Shown here: positions 23,659 to 31,569 of the stretch, piece by piece | How the letters are laid out: the number at the start of each line of letters is the position of its first letter | Position numbering within the stretch: the stretch's first letter is position 1 | NCBI GenBank assembly: GCA_049301135.1 | Contig: JBAQKP010000213.1 | Span: forward strand, 1-33,902 | DNA length: 33,902 nucleotides | Direction: 5' to 3' | DNA from: JAYXXU01 sp049301135 | GTDB lineage: Bacteria; Pseudomonadota; Gammaproteobacteria; Pseudomonadales; Moraxellaceae | Notes under the pieces: model-generated | What the model was told of the DNA's origin: nothing | Databases searched by the model: none | The model's input: only the letters and a program-made list of their open reading frames with translations | Position numbers and translations under genes: made by a program

Positions 23659-24255
23659 ATGAGCAACAATTTTAGCCTGACTGCACAAGTTCGTGATCTG
23701 CAAGGGAAGGGTGCGAGCCGCCGCCTGCGTCATGAAAAACTAGTGCCTGCCGTGATTTACGGTGGCCACGCTGAGCCACAATCGATCTCTGTTCAATTTA
23801 AAGATCTGGTCAAATGCTTAGAGAACGAAGCGTTTTACTCACACATCCTGACCTTGGATGTTGCAGGTCAAACTGAAAGCGTCGTACTGAAAGCCCTACA
23901 GCGTCACCCTGCTAAAGGCTTCCCAATGCACGCCGACTTTTATCGCGTGGTTGCTGGCGAAGAAATCACCATGCGTGTGCCATTGCACTTCTTGAATGCA
24001 GAAACGTCAGTCGGCGTGAAGCAACAAGGCGGCCAATTCTCGATCATCGCTACCGATGTTGAAGTGCGCACCTTGCCAGCCAACCTGCCAGAATCCATCG
24101 ACGTCGATGTTGCTGGTCTGGAACTGGGTCAAACCCTGCACCTGTCAGACATCAAACTGCCAAAAGGCGTTACCCTGACCGAATTGGCACTGGGTGAAGA
24201 TCACGACTTGGCAATTGCCAACGTGCATCACATCGAAGTTGCTGAAGAAGAGTAA
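23659..24255 (+). CDS. rplY: large ribosomal subunit protein bL25 (long, Ctc form)
   Basis: bL25 binds 5S rRNA in the central protuberance. At 198 residues it is the two-domain TL5/Ctc form rather than the short 94-residue E. coli form. The N-terminal RNA-binding domain (1-95) contains RDLQGKGASRRLRHEKLVPAVIYGG in two pieces around residue 22 and ALQRHPAKGFPMHADFYRV. The C-terminal beta domain (about 100-190) contains LPANLPESIDVDVAGLELGQTLHLSDI. It starts just 19 bases after a terminator, so its promoter must lie in prs or it depends on readthrough. pth follows 11 bases later. Confidence 0.96.
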   Translation: MSNNFSLTAQVRDLQGKGASRRLRHEKLVPAVIYGGHAEPQSISVQFKDLVKCLENEAFYSHILTLDVAGQTESVVLKALQRHPAKGFPMHADFYRVVAGEEITMRVPLHFLNAETSVGVKQQGGQFSIIATDVEVRTLPANLPESIDVDVAGLELGQTLHLSDIKLPKGVTLTELALGEDHDLAIANVHHIEVAEEE

Positions 24256-24266
24256 GGTTCCGCTTG

Positions 24267-24845
24267 GTGAGCATCTCACTGATCGTCGGTCTGGGCAATC
24301 CGGGAACGGAATATGCCCAGACCCGTCATAACGCTGGGTTTTGGTACGTTGAACGACTTGCCCAGCGTTATGGCATCAGCTTAAAGTCAGAAAGCCGTTT
24401 TCACGGTCTGACCGGTCGTGGCCAAATCGAAGGCCATGATGTTCGTTTGTTGCTACCAAGCACGTTTATGAATCGTTCCGGCCAAGCGGTCGTGCCGATG
24501 GCGAAGTTTTTTCAAGTCTCCCCTGCACAACTGCTGATCGCCCATGATGAACTCGATCTGGCTTCTGGCGTGATTAGACTCAAATCTGGCGGCGGACATG
24601 GCGGACATAATGGCTTACGCGATATCGTGCCGCATCTGGGCAACGAATTTCATCGGCTACGCATCGGGATCGGTCACCCTGGCCATCGCGATAAAGTCAC
24701 CGGTCATGTACTGGGCAAAGCACCGAATGCCGAACAAGCACTACTCGATCAAGCCCTTGACGAAGCCCTACGCCTTACCGATCTGATCGTTGCAGGCAAC
24801 ATCTCCCAAGCCATGAACCAACTGAATCGATTTGTGGCCAGTTAA
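24267..24845 (+). CDS. pth: peptidyl-tRNA hydrolase
   Basis: Pth releases tRNA from peptidyl-tRNAs that drop off the ribosome. It is 192 residues from the GTG at 24267. Catalytic H21 (TRHNAG), N11 (GLGNPG), N69 (STFMNRSG) and D94 (AHDELDL) are all present. A TTG three bases earlier is also possible; the GTG is chosen because it aligns with the E. coli start (MTIKLIVGL). The AAGG ribosome site overlaps the rplY stop codon, so the two genes are coupled. Confidence 0.95.
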   Translation: MSISLIVGLGNPGTEYAQTRHNAGFWYVERLAQRYGISLKSESRFHGLTGRGQIEGHDVRLLLPSTFMNRSGQAVVPMAKFFQVSPAQLLIAHDELDLASGVIRLKSGGGHGGHNGLRDIVPHLGNEFHRLRIGIGHPGHRDKVTGHVLGKAPNAEQALLDQALDEALRLTDLIVAGNISQAMNQLNRFVAS

Positions 24846-25026
24846 ATCATGTTTTGACCTGAACAGACATTGCAGCATCTGCCAATTCACGGCAGAATAT
24901 TGCCCGCTCATACTCAATTGCGCCAATGTGGCCTGTTTTTGATATGCTATAGCGTGCAGTTGACTGTCTCAGTTGATTGTTACTCGTTTTCGTGTCACTG
25001 GCTCTACTCCCTTGGAGGCTACCGCC

Positions 25027-25407
25027 ATGCAAACCACCATGCTTAAATGCAAAATTCACCGCGCCCGTGTGACCCACGCCGAACTTCATTATGAAGGCTC
25101 TTGCGCGATTGATGGTCAGCTTCTGGATCTGGCGGGCATTTTGGAATACGAGCAAATCCAAATCTATAACGTCTCGAATGGCGAACGTTTTACCACCTAC
25201 GCGATTCGTGGTGAAGAAGGCTCTAAAATCATTTCTGTCAACGGCGCAGCGGCCTTTAAAGCCAATGTCGATGACATTGTGATCATTGCGGTATATGCCG
25301 GTTATGACAGCCACGAACTGCTAAACTTTAAACCAAAGCTGGTTTACTGTAACTCAGACAACACGGTCTCACACACCAGCAACGTGATTCCAGTGCAGGT
25401 CGCCTGA
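25027..25407 (+). CDS. panD: aspartate 1-decarboxylase PanD
   Basis: PanD makes beta-alanine from aspartate for pantothenate and CoA synthesis. It is a 126-residue proenzyme that self-cleaves between G24 and S25 to form the pyruvoyl cofactor; the site EGSCAID is intact. K9, H11, R54-region and the TYAIRGEEGS block are also present. The ATG at 25027 has a GGAGG site upstream; longer in-frame starts would add sequence not found in the family. A candidate extended -10 (TGATATGCT, 24940-24948) lies about 80 bases upstream. Confidence 0.96.
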   Translation: MQTTMLKCKIHRARVTHAELHYEGSCAIDGQLLDLAGILEYEQIQIYNVSNGERFTTYAIRGEEGSKIISVNGAAAFKANVDDIVIIAVYAGYDSHELLNFKPKLVYCNSDNTVSHTSNVIPVQVA

Positions 25408-25420
25408 TCCTCAGATCGCT

Positions 25421-25461
25421 CAAAAAAAACCGCCAAACTGGTCAAGCTTGGCGGTTTTTTT
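25421..25461. terminator. bidirectional terminator between panD and the DUF1289 gene
   Basis: CCGCCAA (25430-25436) pairs with TTGGCGG (25448-25454); eight A residues precede and seven T residues follow, so both strands show a stem plus U-tract. It ends the convergent genes panD (plus) and 25487-25945 (minus). Confidence 0.93.
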
Positions 25462-25486
25462 ATGGCTTGGGATCGATTGCTCGAAC

Positions 25487-25945
25487 TCAGCCTACCCCAC
25501 TAAACTTTGCGGCACGCAACCACGCAAACTCAAAACTCGCCACTGCCAACTCATACAGGCGTTGTTCGGCTTGTTGCCAGACTCGGTCAACTTGACCGGC
25601 AGACAACGCCAAGCCAGACTCAGCGCAGCGCTCAGGATGACGCTGACAAATACGCAATGCTTCGTAGACCTGCCGACCTTGCGATGCTTGTTCAGTCAGC
25701 CGAATTTGCCGGCTGGCCAAAAAAGCAGATAACTGTGCAGGGTCTTTGGGCGCAACCAACGGCAGCATGATTTGATCAAGCTGTTGGTCTAAGCGCAACC
25801 AAATAAAATCGCGCTGCTCCGCCGTGTAGCGATTCCAGTCGATCACCTCGTGACTAAAGCGCCGACAACCGCGGCAGACGCTATCACCAAACACCGTGGA
25901 GCAACGACCCAAACAGGGCGTTAATGCCGTCATAGAAATTTGCAT
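25487..25945 (-). CDS. DUF1289 family cysteine-cluster protein
   Basis: A 152-residue protein whose N-terminus has the DUF1289 pattern: C11, C15, C24 and C27 in PCLGRCSTVFGDSVCRGC, then RRFSHEVIDWNRYT. Four close cysteines suggest a zinc or iron-sulfur site. The C-terminal two-thirds are helical and not part of the usual short family members. Function is unknown; it is often found as a small accessory to dehydrogenase or hydrolase genes. It is divergent from trhO. Confidence 0.8.
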   Translation of the reverse strand: MQISMTALTPCLGRCSTVFGDSVCRGCRRFSHEVIDWNRYTAEQRDFIWLRLDQQLDQIMLPLVAPKDPAQLSAFLASRQIRLTEQASQGRQVYEALRICQRHPERCAESGLALSAGQVDRVWQQAEQRLYELAVASFEFAWLRAAKFSGVG

Positions 25946-26039
25946 ACATTCACCGCAAAAAATGACTGACGAACAGCACCCGTGCTGACTCGCAAACCGT
26001 TAAACTATAGCCCGTTTCATATTTGGAGTATGACCGCCC

Positions 26040-27005
26040 ATGAGCCAACCTGCCGACCACACAACCCCTGCACAAGCCATTGTAAGCCCAGCCTCCGCGT
26101 GGACCGTTGCTGCATTGTACCAGTTTAAAGTGGTACAACAGCCGCAATTACTGCGCGAACAGCTTCAGCAACTGACCGAACAACTGCTGACCTGTGGCAC
26201 GTTGATCGTTGCGGGTGAAGGCATCAATGGCACGATTGCCGGTAGTCGCGCAGCAATAGATCAGATTCATCAATTTTTAGTGGCCGCCGGTTTTGACCGG
26301 ATGGAATATAAAGAATCGACCAGTACAGAACGCCCTTTTCGGCGCATGAAAGTCAAGCTCAAAAGCGAGATCGTCACCCTCGGTGTGCCGGTCGAACCGC
26401 GCGAACTGGTTGGACATTATCTTGAACCAGCCGAATGGAACGACTTGATTCAGCAAGACGATGTCTTGGTGATCGACACGCGTAACCGCTACGAGTATAA
26501 GGCGGGGACGTTTAAAAACGCCATCGACCCCGAAACTGACAGCTTTCGTGAGTTTCCCGAATACGTCAAAACCCAACTGGCCGACGCTAAACATAAAAAA
26601 ATCGCCATGTTCTGTACTGGCGGTATTCGTTGTGAAAAATCCACCAGCCTGTTACTGCAAGAGGGCTTCGAGGAGGTCTATCATCTCAAAGGTGGGATTT
26701 TAAACTACCTCGAACAAACCCCAACCGAACAAAGTCTGTGGCAAGGCGAATGCTTTGTGTTCGATGGTCGAGTCGGTGTGCAACACGGCGTTGAAGAAGG
26801 CCACAGCAACATGTGTTTTGGCTGTGGCTGGCCACTGACTCCCGAAGAAATGAGCGCAAACAGTTTTGAACGCGGCGTGAGCTGTCCGTATTGTTTTGAG
26901 CAGACCACTGACGAGCAAAAAGCCCGCTATCGGATGCGCCAACAACAGTTTGACCGACAAGTGCCGCCCACTGAGCTGGATCGTAAACTACAGCAGGTTA
27001 AATAA
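26040..27005 (+). CDS. trhO: tRNA uridine(34) hydroxylase TrhO (YceA), rhodanese-like
   Basis: TrhO performs oxygen-dependent hydroxylation of the wobble uridine on the way to 5-methoxyuridine or 5-carboxymethoxyuridine. It is 321 residues. The N-terminal ferredoxin-like domain contains IVAGEGINGTIAGS (56-69). The rhodanese domain follows at about 130-225, with DVLVIDTRNRYEYKAGTF and the active-site loop CTGGIRCEKS, where C192 is the catalytic cysteine and R197 closes the CX4R loop. The C-terminal CFGCGWPL and CPYC pairs form a probable zinc site. A GGAG lies 11 bases upstream of the ATG. Confidence 0.94.
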   Translation: MSQPADHTTPAQAIVSPASAWTVAALYQFKVVQQPQLLREQLQQLTEQLLTCGTLIVAGEGINGTIAGSRAAIDQIHQFLVAAGFDRMEYKESTSTERPFRRMKVKLKSEIVTLGVPVEPRELVGHYLEPAEWNDLIQQDDVLVIDTRNRYEYKAGTFKNAIDPETDSFREFPEYVKTQLADAKHKKIAMFCTGGIRCEKSTSLLLQEGFEEVYHLKGGILNYLEQTPTEQSLWQGECFVFDGRVGVQHGVEEGHSNMCFGCGWPLTPEEMSANSFERGVSCPYCFEQTTDEQKARYRMRQQQFDRQVPPTELDRKLQQVK

Positions 27006-27065
27006 GCCAGCGCTTACCTCGGCAGCCTTCCCACCACGCAACAGCACATAGCCTTAAGGAGTCGC

Positions 27066-27692
27066 ATGCAACAACTGGGCGAATGGATTTTACAGGTGAT
27101 GTCTGAGTTGGGTTACGTCGGCATCGTGTTGCTGATGTTTCTTGAAAACGTGTTTCCGCCGATTCCGTCCGAGCTGATCATGCCTGCGGCTGGATTCGCG
27201 GCGGCGCGCGGTGAACTGTCACTGATCGGGATCATTGCAGCAGGCAGCTTGGGCAGCGTACTCGGTGCGGTTGTGCTGTACGCGCTAGGGCGAATGCTGC
27301 ATGAACAACGGCTGATTGCGCTGACCGACCGTTATGGCAAGTGGTTGTTAGTGTCATCGGACGATATTCGTAAGGCGGATGATTGGTTTGATCGACATGG
27401 CAATAAAATCGTGTTTTTTGGGCGGCTGATTCCGGCGATTCGTTCGCTATTGTCGATTCCGGCGGGCATGAGTGGCATGCCGTTTGGGCAGTTTTTATTG
27501 TATACCAGTTTAGGCACGACACTGTGGAGTGGGCTGCTGGCGTTGGCCGGTTACCAACTGGGCAATAACTACGAGGCTATCGAAGTCTGGATTGCGCCGA
27601 TCAGCAAAGTGGTTTTGGGGATTTGCCTGTTGCTGTTACTGCGATTTATTGTTAAACGCTTAAAACAACGTCGGAAACAGCCAGCAAAATAG
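27066..27692 (+). CDS. DedA family membrane protein
   Basis: DedA proteins are polytopic inner-membrane proteins tied to lipid scrambling or transport and envelope homeostasis. This one has 208 residues. Family marks are FLENVFPPIPSELIMPAAGF (25-44), with the acidic and proline residues of the first re-entrant region, and FFGRLIPAIRSLLSIPAG, with the conserved arginines of the second. Transmembrane segments run through to the basic C-terminus RFIVKRLKQRRKQ. The ATG has an AAGGAG site 4-5 bases upstream. It follows trhO by 60 bases and is probably co-transcribed with it. Confidence 0.92.
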   Translation: MQQLGEWILQVMSELGYVGIVLLMFLENVFPPIPSELIMPAAGFAAARGELSLIGIIAAGSLGSVLGAVVLYALGRMLHEQRLIALTDRYGKWLLVSSDDIRKADDWFDRHGNKIVFFGRLIPAIRSLLSIPAGMSGMPFGQFLLYTSLGTTLWSGLLALAGYQLGNNYEAIEVWIAPISKVVLGICLLLLLRFIVKRLKQRRKQPAK

Positions 27693-27731
27693 CATCACCC
27701 GCAAAAAATCGACCCACAGGTGTTATCGACT

Positions 27732-27774
27732 TCGACAGGCTCAAGCCACAATACTCGCTGTTTGAGCCTGTCGA
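27732..27774. repeat. REP-like palindromic element
   Basis: TCGACAGGCTCAA (27732-27744) and TTGAGCCTGTCGA (27762-27774) form a perfect 13-bp inverted repeat around a 17-base spacer. It sits between the convergent DedA and UPF0149 genes. No U-tract follows on either strand. The gacaggctca core is typical of dispersed palindromes in proteobacterial genomes. Confidence 0.7.
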
Positions 27775-27853
27775 CAACTAATCCTTAGAAAACCTGAGCC
27801 TTAAAAAATCCATTCCCGACACAGGCTGGTTTATTTGGACAAACGGGTCGCGA

Positions 27854-28381
27854 TCATGCTTCTGGAGCGTGATGTAACAAGTACAGCTTGGTGAGATTTT
27901 CAGGGATTTCACCAGCCATCTCTTCTAACAAATCGCCATTGCGCCGCACACTCTGCAACTGCGCATCATCTTCGTCAATCCCACTAAACACCATCATCGG
28001 CAGCGTCAACATGCCCACTGCCTCTTCATCGACGTCGTACCAATCCTGCTCTTCATTTAAAAACAGCGCATCAATAAAACCAATCGACCAATCGCCAAGG
28101 CTGGATTCCACCTCGACTTCTTCAATATCAAACGGCAACTCAATCGTGTCTTCGTTGGATAACGTCTGTAAAATTTCCTGCTGCCACAGATGGATCTGCT
28201 CGATGATTTCAGCCGGCACTTTGCTGTGATTGCCATCAAACAAGTGTGATAGCCAATCGCGTAACGCAGGCCCTACCACCGTCGCGCACAGGAAACCGTG
28301 CGTGGCTGCAAAATCTAAACCAAATTCGTTTTGCTCACCGTCAAGATAGTCAAATAAGACATCAAGGTTTAGCGCAGCCAT
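27854..28381 (-). CDS. UPF0149 family (YgfB/YecA-type) protein
   Basis: A 175-residue acidic helical protein of the UPF0149 family. FGLDFAATHGFLCATVVGPA (about 20-39) is the family's N-terminal signature and GDWSIGFIDALFLNEEQDW the central one. Relatives include YgfB, which modulates beta-lactam resistance in Pseudomonas, and YecA, which carries an extra SEC-C zinc motif that is missing here. There are no cysteine-cluster residues at the C-terminus. The ATG has an AAGGA site about 8 bases upstream. Function in this organism is not known. Confidence 0.88.
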   Translation of the reverse strand: MAALNLDVLFDYLDGEQNEFGLDFAATHGFLCATVVGPALRDWLSHLFDGNHSKVPAEIIEQIHLWQQEILQTLSNEDTIELPFDIEEVEVESSLGDWSIGFIDALFLNEEQDWYDVDEEAVGMLTLPMMVFSGIDEDDAQLQSVRRNGDLLEEMAGEIPENLTKLYLLHHAPEA

Positions 28382-28508
28382 GGAGAGTTTCCTTCAATCA
28401 ATAATGGGCGGTACTGTAACAAATTCTACCCGACACACTCTACCTGATTAGACATGACAGTTCATGCAGATGATTCGACAAAATCATGCTGCACACAGCC
28501 TTACCCGC

Positions 28509-28724
28509 TCACTCATCATCGTCTACATGGTCAAAATCAAAATCGTACTCTTTCAGACGACGCTGCAAACGCTTTTCCTCTAACAAATCATCGATCAAAC
28601 GACGCTTGGTCAGCGAATTTTTATTCAGCGCTGCTGCTTTACTGCTGTCTTCTGTGTCAAACGATGCATCATCGTCGCTAAAGCTGTCTTCAAGCTCAAA
28701 ATCTTGGCCACCTGCACTCGCCAC
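28509..28724 (-). CDS. small acidic PA3496-family-type protein
   Basis: A 71-residue protein with acidic ends and a basic helix. The core TKRRLIDDLLEEKRLQRRLKEYDFDFD resembles the PA3496 family of small putative envelope-integrity proteins of Pseudomonadales. The rest is Asp/Ser/Glu-rich and probably disordered. It starts with GTG; an AGGAG site lies about 8 bases upstream, and a promoter-like TTGACA stands at the right distance. It lies downstream of no other gene, so it is likely monocistronic. Confidence 0.7.
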   Translation of the reverse strand: MASAGGQDFELEDSFSDDDASFDTEDSSKAAALNKNSLTKRRLIDDLLEEKRLQRRLKEYDFDFDHVDDDE

Positions 28725-28756
28725 GCGCGTTCTCCTGTTTGCGACGGTCTTGCGGC

Positions 28757-28785
28757 TGTTTAATGCAGATCAGCAAAAATGTCAA
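28757..28785 (-). promoter_or_regulatory. candidate sigma-70 promoter of the small acidic gene
   Basis: On the minus strand a perfect TTGACA (28780-28785) is followed after 17 bases by TAAACA (28757-28762), a weak -10. The start codon is about 33 bases downstream of the -10. Confidence 0.5.
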
Positions 28786-28881
28786 GCCCTTTAATAAAAA
28801 ATGGGCAACAACTGCGTGTCACCCACTTTAAAATGCTTCATGACTGCGGATTCATTCAGCTTGCAGCGAATGCGACACCGA

Positions 28882-29751
28882 TTACAGCGTGGTCAGCGTG
28901 CCCGCCAAATGTGGCTTGCTGGATTTGGCATCTGATAAGCTAAATACCGTCTGTTGTTGCTGCTTTTGTGCCAAAAACTCAACTTTGGCAGGTAAAAATA
29001 CCGGCAGCTTAAACTGTACATCGACACGATAGGCCGCTGGCAGATCACCGAGTTCAGCCAAACAGCGCGCTTTTGACCACAAACCATGTGCAATCGCTTT
29101 GGGAAAGCCAAACGCTTTGGCGGTGATCGCATGCACGTGGATCAGGTTAAAGTCACCAGATGCCATGCCATAGCGACGGCCAGTATTTTCGGGTACTGAC
29201 CAGACGGCTTGCTGATCACCAGCTTGTGCGATGGTTTTTTCGGTACGTTCAGCCGCAGGGGCGGTGCTACCAGCGGCCATTTTTTGCCGCATCAGATAGG
29301 TGGTACTGCCCTGCCAGACCAACTCAGCGCCCACCTTGGCAGTCATGATAAAGTCAAACTGCACGCCTTTATCATGTGGCTGCAATTCGCCAAACTGACA
29401 GGTCAGGCGCAGGGTTTCACTGCTGCTGATCGGGCGATGCTGGGTTACGCTGTTGCGGATATGCACCAGACCGACGATGGGAAACGGAAACGCTTCATCG
29501 GTCATCATGCTCAATTGCAATGCTTGGCCGAGTACCACCAAATAGGTCGCAGGGACATTGGCATCGACTTTAAAACCGCAAACGCCTTGGTAGCGTGCCA
29601 AATGTGCTGGATCAATCTTCAGTTGATCGACGATATATTCGGCAGCAGGCAGCACGGCAGCGCCTTTGCTCGGCTTTTTTAGCAAGGAAGCGATGACTTT
29701 GCCGTAAGCAACATAAGGTTTCGGCAGTTGGTCAAAATGACGAATGTTCAT
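28882..29751 (-). CDS. MaoC-like (R)-specific enoyl hydratase, double hotdog
   Basis: A 289-residue double-hotdog protein from the ATG at 29751; a GTG at 29763 is also in frame. The C-terminal hotdog carries the hydratase-2 motif ASGDFNLIHVHAITAKAFGF, with D200, N202 and H205 as likely catalytic and binding residues, followed by IAHGLWSKA. The N-terminal half is a non-catalytic hotdog. Such enzymes hydrate trans-2-enoyl-CoA or -ACP to the (R)-3-hydroxy form or run the reverse dehydration. It follows the long FabG-type reductase on the same strand and faces a thiolase, so the three together could interconvert acetyl units, 3-ketoacyl, 3-hydroxyacyl and enoyl thioesters. Confidence 0.88.
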   Translation of the reverse strand: MNIRHFDQLPKPYVAYGKVIASLLKKPSKGAAVLPAAEYIVDQLKIDPAHLARYQGVCGFKVDANVPATYLVVLGQALQLSMMTDEAFPFPIVGLVHIRNSVTQHRPISSSETLRLTCQFGELQPHDKGVQFDFIMTAKVGAELVWQGSTTYLMRQKMAAGSTAPAAERTEKTIAQAGDQQAVWSVPENTGRRYGMASGDFNLIHVHAITAKAFGFPKAIAHGLWSKARCLAELGDLPAAYRVDVQFKLPVFLPAKVEFLAQKQQQQTVFSLSDAKSSKPHLAGTLTTL

Positions 29752-29803
29752 AATATCACTCACAAAAAGTTAGAATACAGTTCACTGCGCAGACTGAATA
29801 CAA

Positions 29804-29826
29804 AACGGGGAGCGCTGCCCCCCGTT
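29804..29826 (-). terminator. hairpin between the long FabG and MaoC-like genes
   Basis: AACGGGG (29804-29810) pairs perfectly with CCCCGTT (29820-29826) around a 9-base loop. On the minus strand it is followed by TTTTG, a short U-tract, and begins 20 bases after the reductase stop. It could be a partial terminator that lowers expression of the MaoC-like gene. Confidence 0.55.
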
Positions 29827-29845
29827 CATGCGCTGAATGGCCGTG

Positions 29846-31240
29846 TTACGCGCCGATTAAGCTTTGACCACAGACGCGCACGATATTGCCGTTCAGACCG
29901 TTCGAGGCTGGGCTGGCAAACCATGCAATTGCTTCGGCGACATCGACCGGCTGGCCGCCTTGCTGCATCGAGTTCATGCGACGACCGGCTTCACGAATCG
30001 CCAAAGGAATCGCGGCAGTCATTTGGGTTTCGATAAAACCTGGGGCGACGGCGTTGATGGTCACGCCTTTTTTCAAGGTCGGAGCAACCGATTGCACCAT
30101 GCCGATCACGCCAGCTTTGGAGGTAGCGTAGTTGGTTTGACCCATGTTACCGGCGATGCCGCTGATCGACGAGACACAGACGATCCGAGCATTGCTGTTC
30201 AGGGAATCATTGGCCAATAGATAGTCGTTGATGCGCTCTTCGGCGGACAGGTTGATGTTCATCACCAAGCCCCATTGCGCGTCTTTCATGTTGGCAAGGG
30301 TCTTGTCACGGGTCACACCGGCGTTATGCACGATGGCGTCTAGACCACCTTTGGCTGCGGCAAATTCAGCGATTTTTTCACCGGCTTCAAGCGCGGTAAT
30401 GTCCAGTGGCAGCACGCTACCGCCGATTTCACCGGCTACGCGCTGTAGATCGGCTTCTTGGGCAGGAATGTCCAAGCAGATCACATGTGCGCCATCACGC
30501 GCCAGTACCCGCGCAATCGCTTCCCCGATACCACGACTCGCGCCAGTGACTAGAGCAGTTTTGCCGTTCAGTGGCTTTGCCCAGTCGATTTTGGCAGAAC
30601 CGGCTTTTTTGCTGACGCGGACGACTTGCGCAGAGACATAAGCAGATTTCGGCGAGATGAAGAAACGTAGGCTCGATTCGAGGTTGTTTTCTGCACCTTC
30701 AGCGACATAAATCAGTTGTGCAGTCATGCCTTTTTTGAATTCTTTGGCAACAGCACGCACGAAGCCTTCTAGGGCGCGTTGTGCAGTGGCTTGCTTGGTC
30801 GATTTGCAGTTTTCTGGGGTACGACCCAAGATCACCACTCGACCAGACGCTGACAATTGACGCGCAATCGGATTAAAGAAGTTGTACAACTCAACCAACT
30901 GCTCTGAATTTTCGATGCCGGACGCATCAAATACAAAGGCTTTAAAGCGTGACTCTTTGTCACCGCTATTGAAGGCGCGTAGGTTTAAACCGGCTTGGGC
31001 AGCGGTTTGTTGCAACTCAGCGTTGTTACCCGCATAAGTATCCGCATGGATCGCAGCCAAGACGTCACTGATCGCTGCTGACAGCGTGCTGTTGGGTGCT
31101 GCACCCAACAATACCGCACCGTTGACTACCGGCTTGCTGGCGTCGTAACGCTCCAACTCAATCGGCATCGGCAACCCAAGGTTTTTCACCAGTAGTTGAC
31201 CAAGGGCTGAATTGGCAAAGGCCTGATAACGGTCGCTCAT
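29846..31240 (-). CDS. long FabG-type 3-oxoacyl reductase (FabG4-like SDR)
   Basis: A 464-residue short-chain dehydrogenase, much longer than the 245-residue FabG. Residues 1-215 form an N-terminal Rossmann-like domain without a clear dinucleotide motif, as in high-molecular-weight FabG (FabG4). The catalytic domain begins with TGASRGIG at 232-239, has HNAG, and the triad S358, Y371, K375 (VSSISGIAG, then TNYATSKAG). It should reduce 3-oxoacyl-CoA or -ACP with NAD(P)H. The ATG at 31240 (MSDRYQAF) is chosen over a frame starting at 31288, whose extra 16 residues have no family match. It leads a two-gene operon with the MaoC-like gene. Confidence 0.9.
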   Translation of the reverse strand: MSDRYQAFANSALGQLLVKNLGLPMPIELERYDASKPVVNGAVLLGAAPNSTLSAAISDVLAAIHADTYAGNNAELQQTAAQAGLNLRAFNSGDKESRFKAFVFDASGIENSEQLVELYNFFNPIARQLSASGRVVILGRTPENCKSTKQATAQRALEGFVRAVAKEFKKGMTAQLIYVAEGAENNLESSLRFFISPKSAYVSAQVVRVSKKAGSAKIDWAKPLNGKTALVTGASRGIGEAIARVLARDGAHVICLDIPAQEADLQRVAGEIGGSVLPLDITALEAGEKIAEFAAAKGGLDAIVHNAGVTRDKTLANMKDAQWGLVMNINLSAEERINDYLLANDSLNSNARIVCVSSISGIAGNMGQTNYATSKAGVIGMVQSVAPTLKKGVTINAVAPGFIETQMTAAIPLAIREAGRRMNSMQQGGQPVDVAEAIAWFASPASNGLNGNIVRVCGQSLIGA

Positions 31241-31569
31241 AGCATCATCTCGCTGAAAGGAAATTCGGAAAATCGAAGGGTAACCCACCTGTCACTGTCA
31301 CCATGCACAGCCTGTTAAACCCTCGGGGTTGGACAAGCATCGACAGCACAGCGGGTGCAACCACTGACTTGGCATGTCAATCCAAATAGAGCGCACTTGA
31401 GAGGTTCAAATGCGGCACTGGTCTGGAAACCTGCGGCAATCTTAGCAGAAGCCTAAACCAAGTGGACTTGTCAAGTTGCCTAAACTGTAGGGCAGTCCAG
31501 CCAATACATGTGTTGGACTTTGTGGTAAGGTTGCGACCTTGAAAACTTTTTGAGCCTGAAGAGTTGTCT
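31241..31569. other. divergent control region of the fatty-acid genes
   Basis: These 329 bases hold the promoters of the long FabG gene (minus) and the FadI-like gene (plus). I find no strong consensus promoter. A possible operator lies near the thiolase: AGTCCA (31494-31499) pairs with TGGACT (31514-31519), and inside it CCAA-T-ACATGT-G-TTGG (31501-31516) is a palindrome with one mismatched pair. TGGACTT recurs at 31463-31469. AACCC/GGGTT (31318-31330) is a minor hairpin. Confidence 0.45.

Noticed and set aside
24847..25314. 155-codon minus-strand frame antisense to panD
   Set aside because: The opposite strand encodes a complete PanD with its self-cleavage site, so this frame is a shadow.
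31371..31385. Possible sigma-54 site (TGGCA start) before the thiolase gene
   Set aside because: The matching TTGC box at the required distance is absent.
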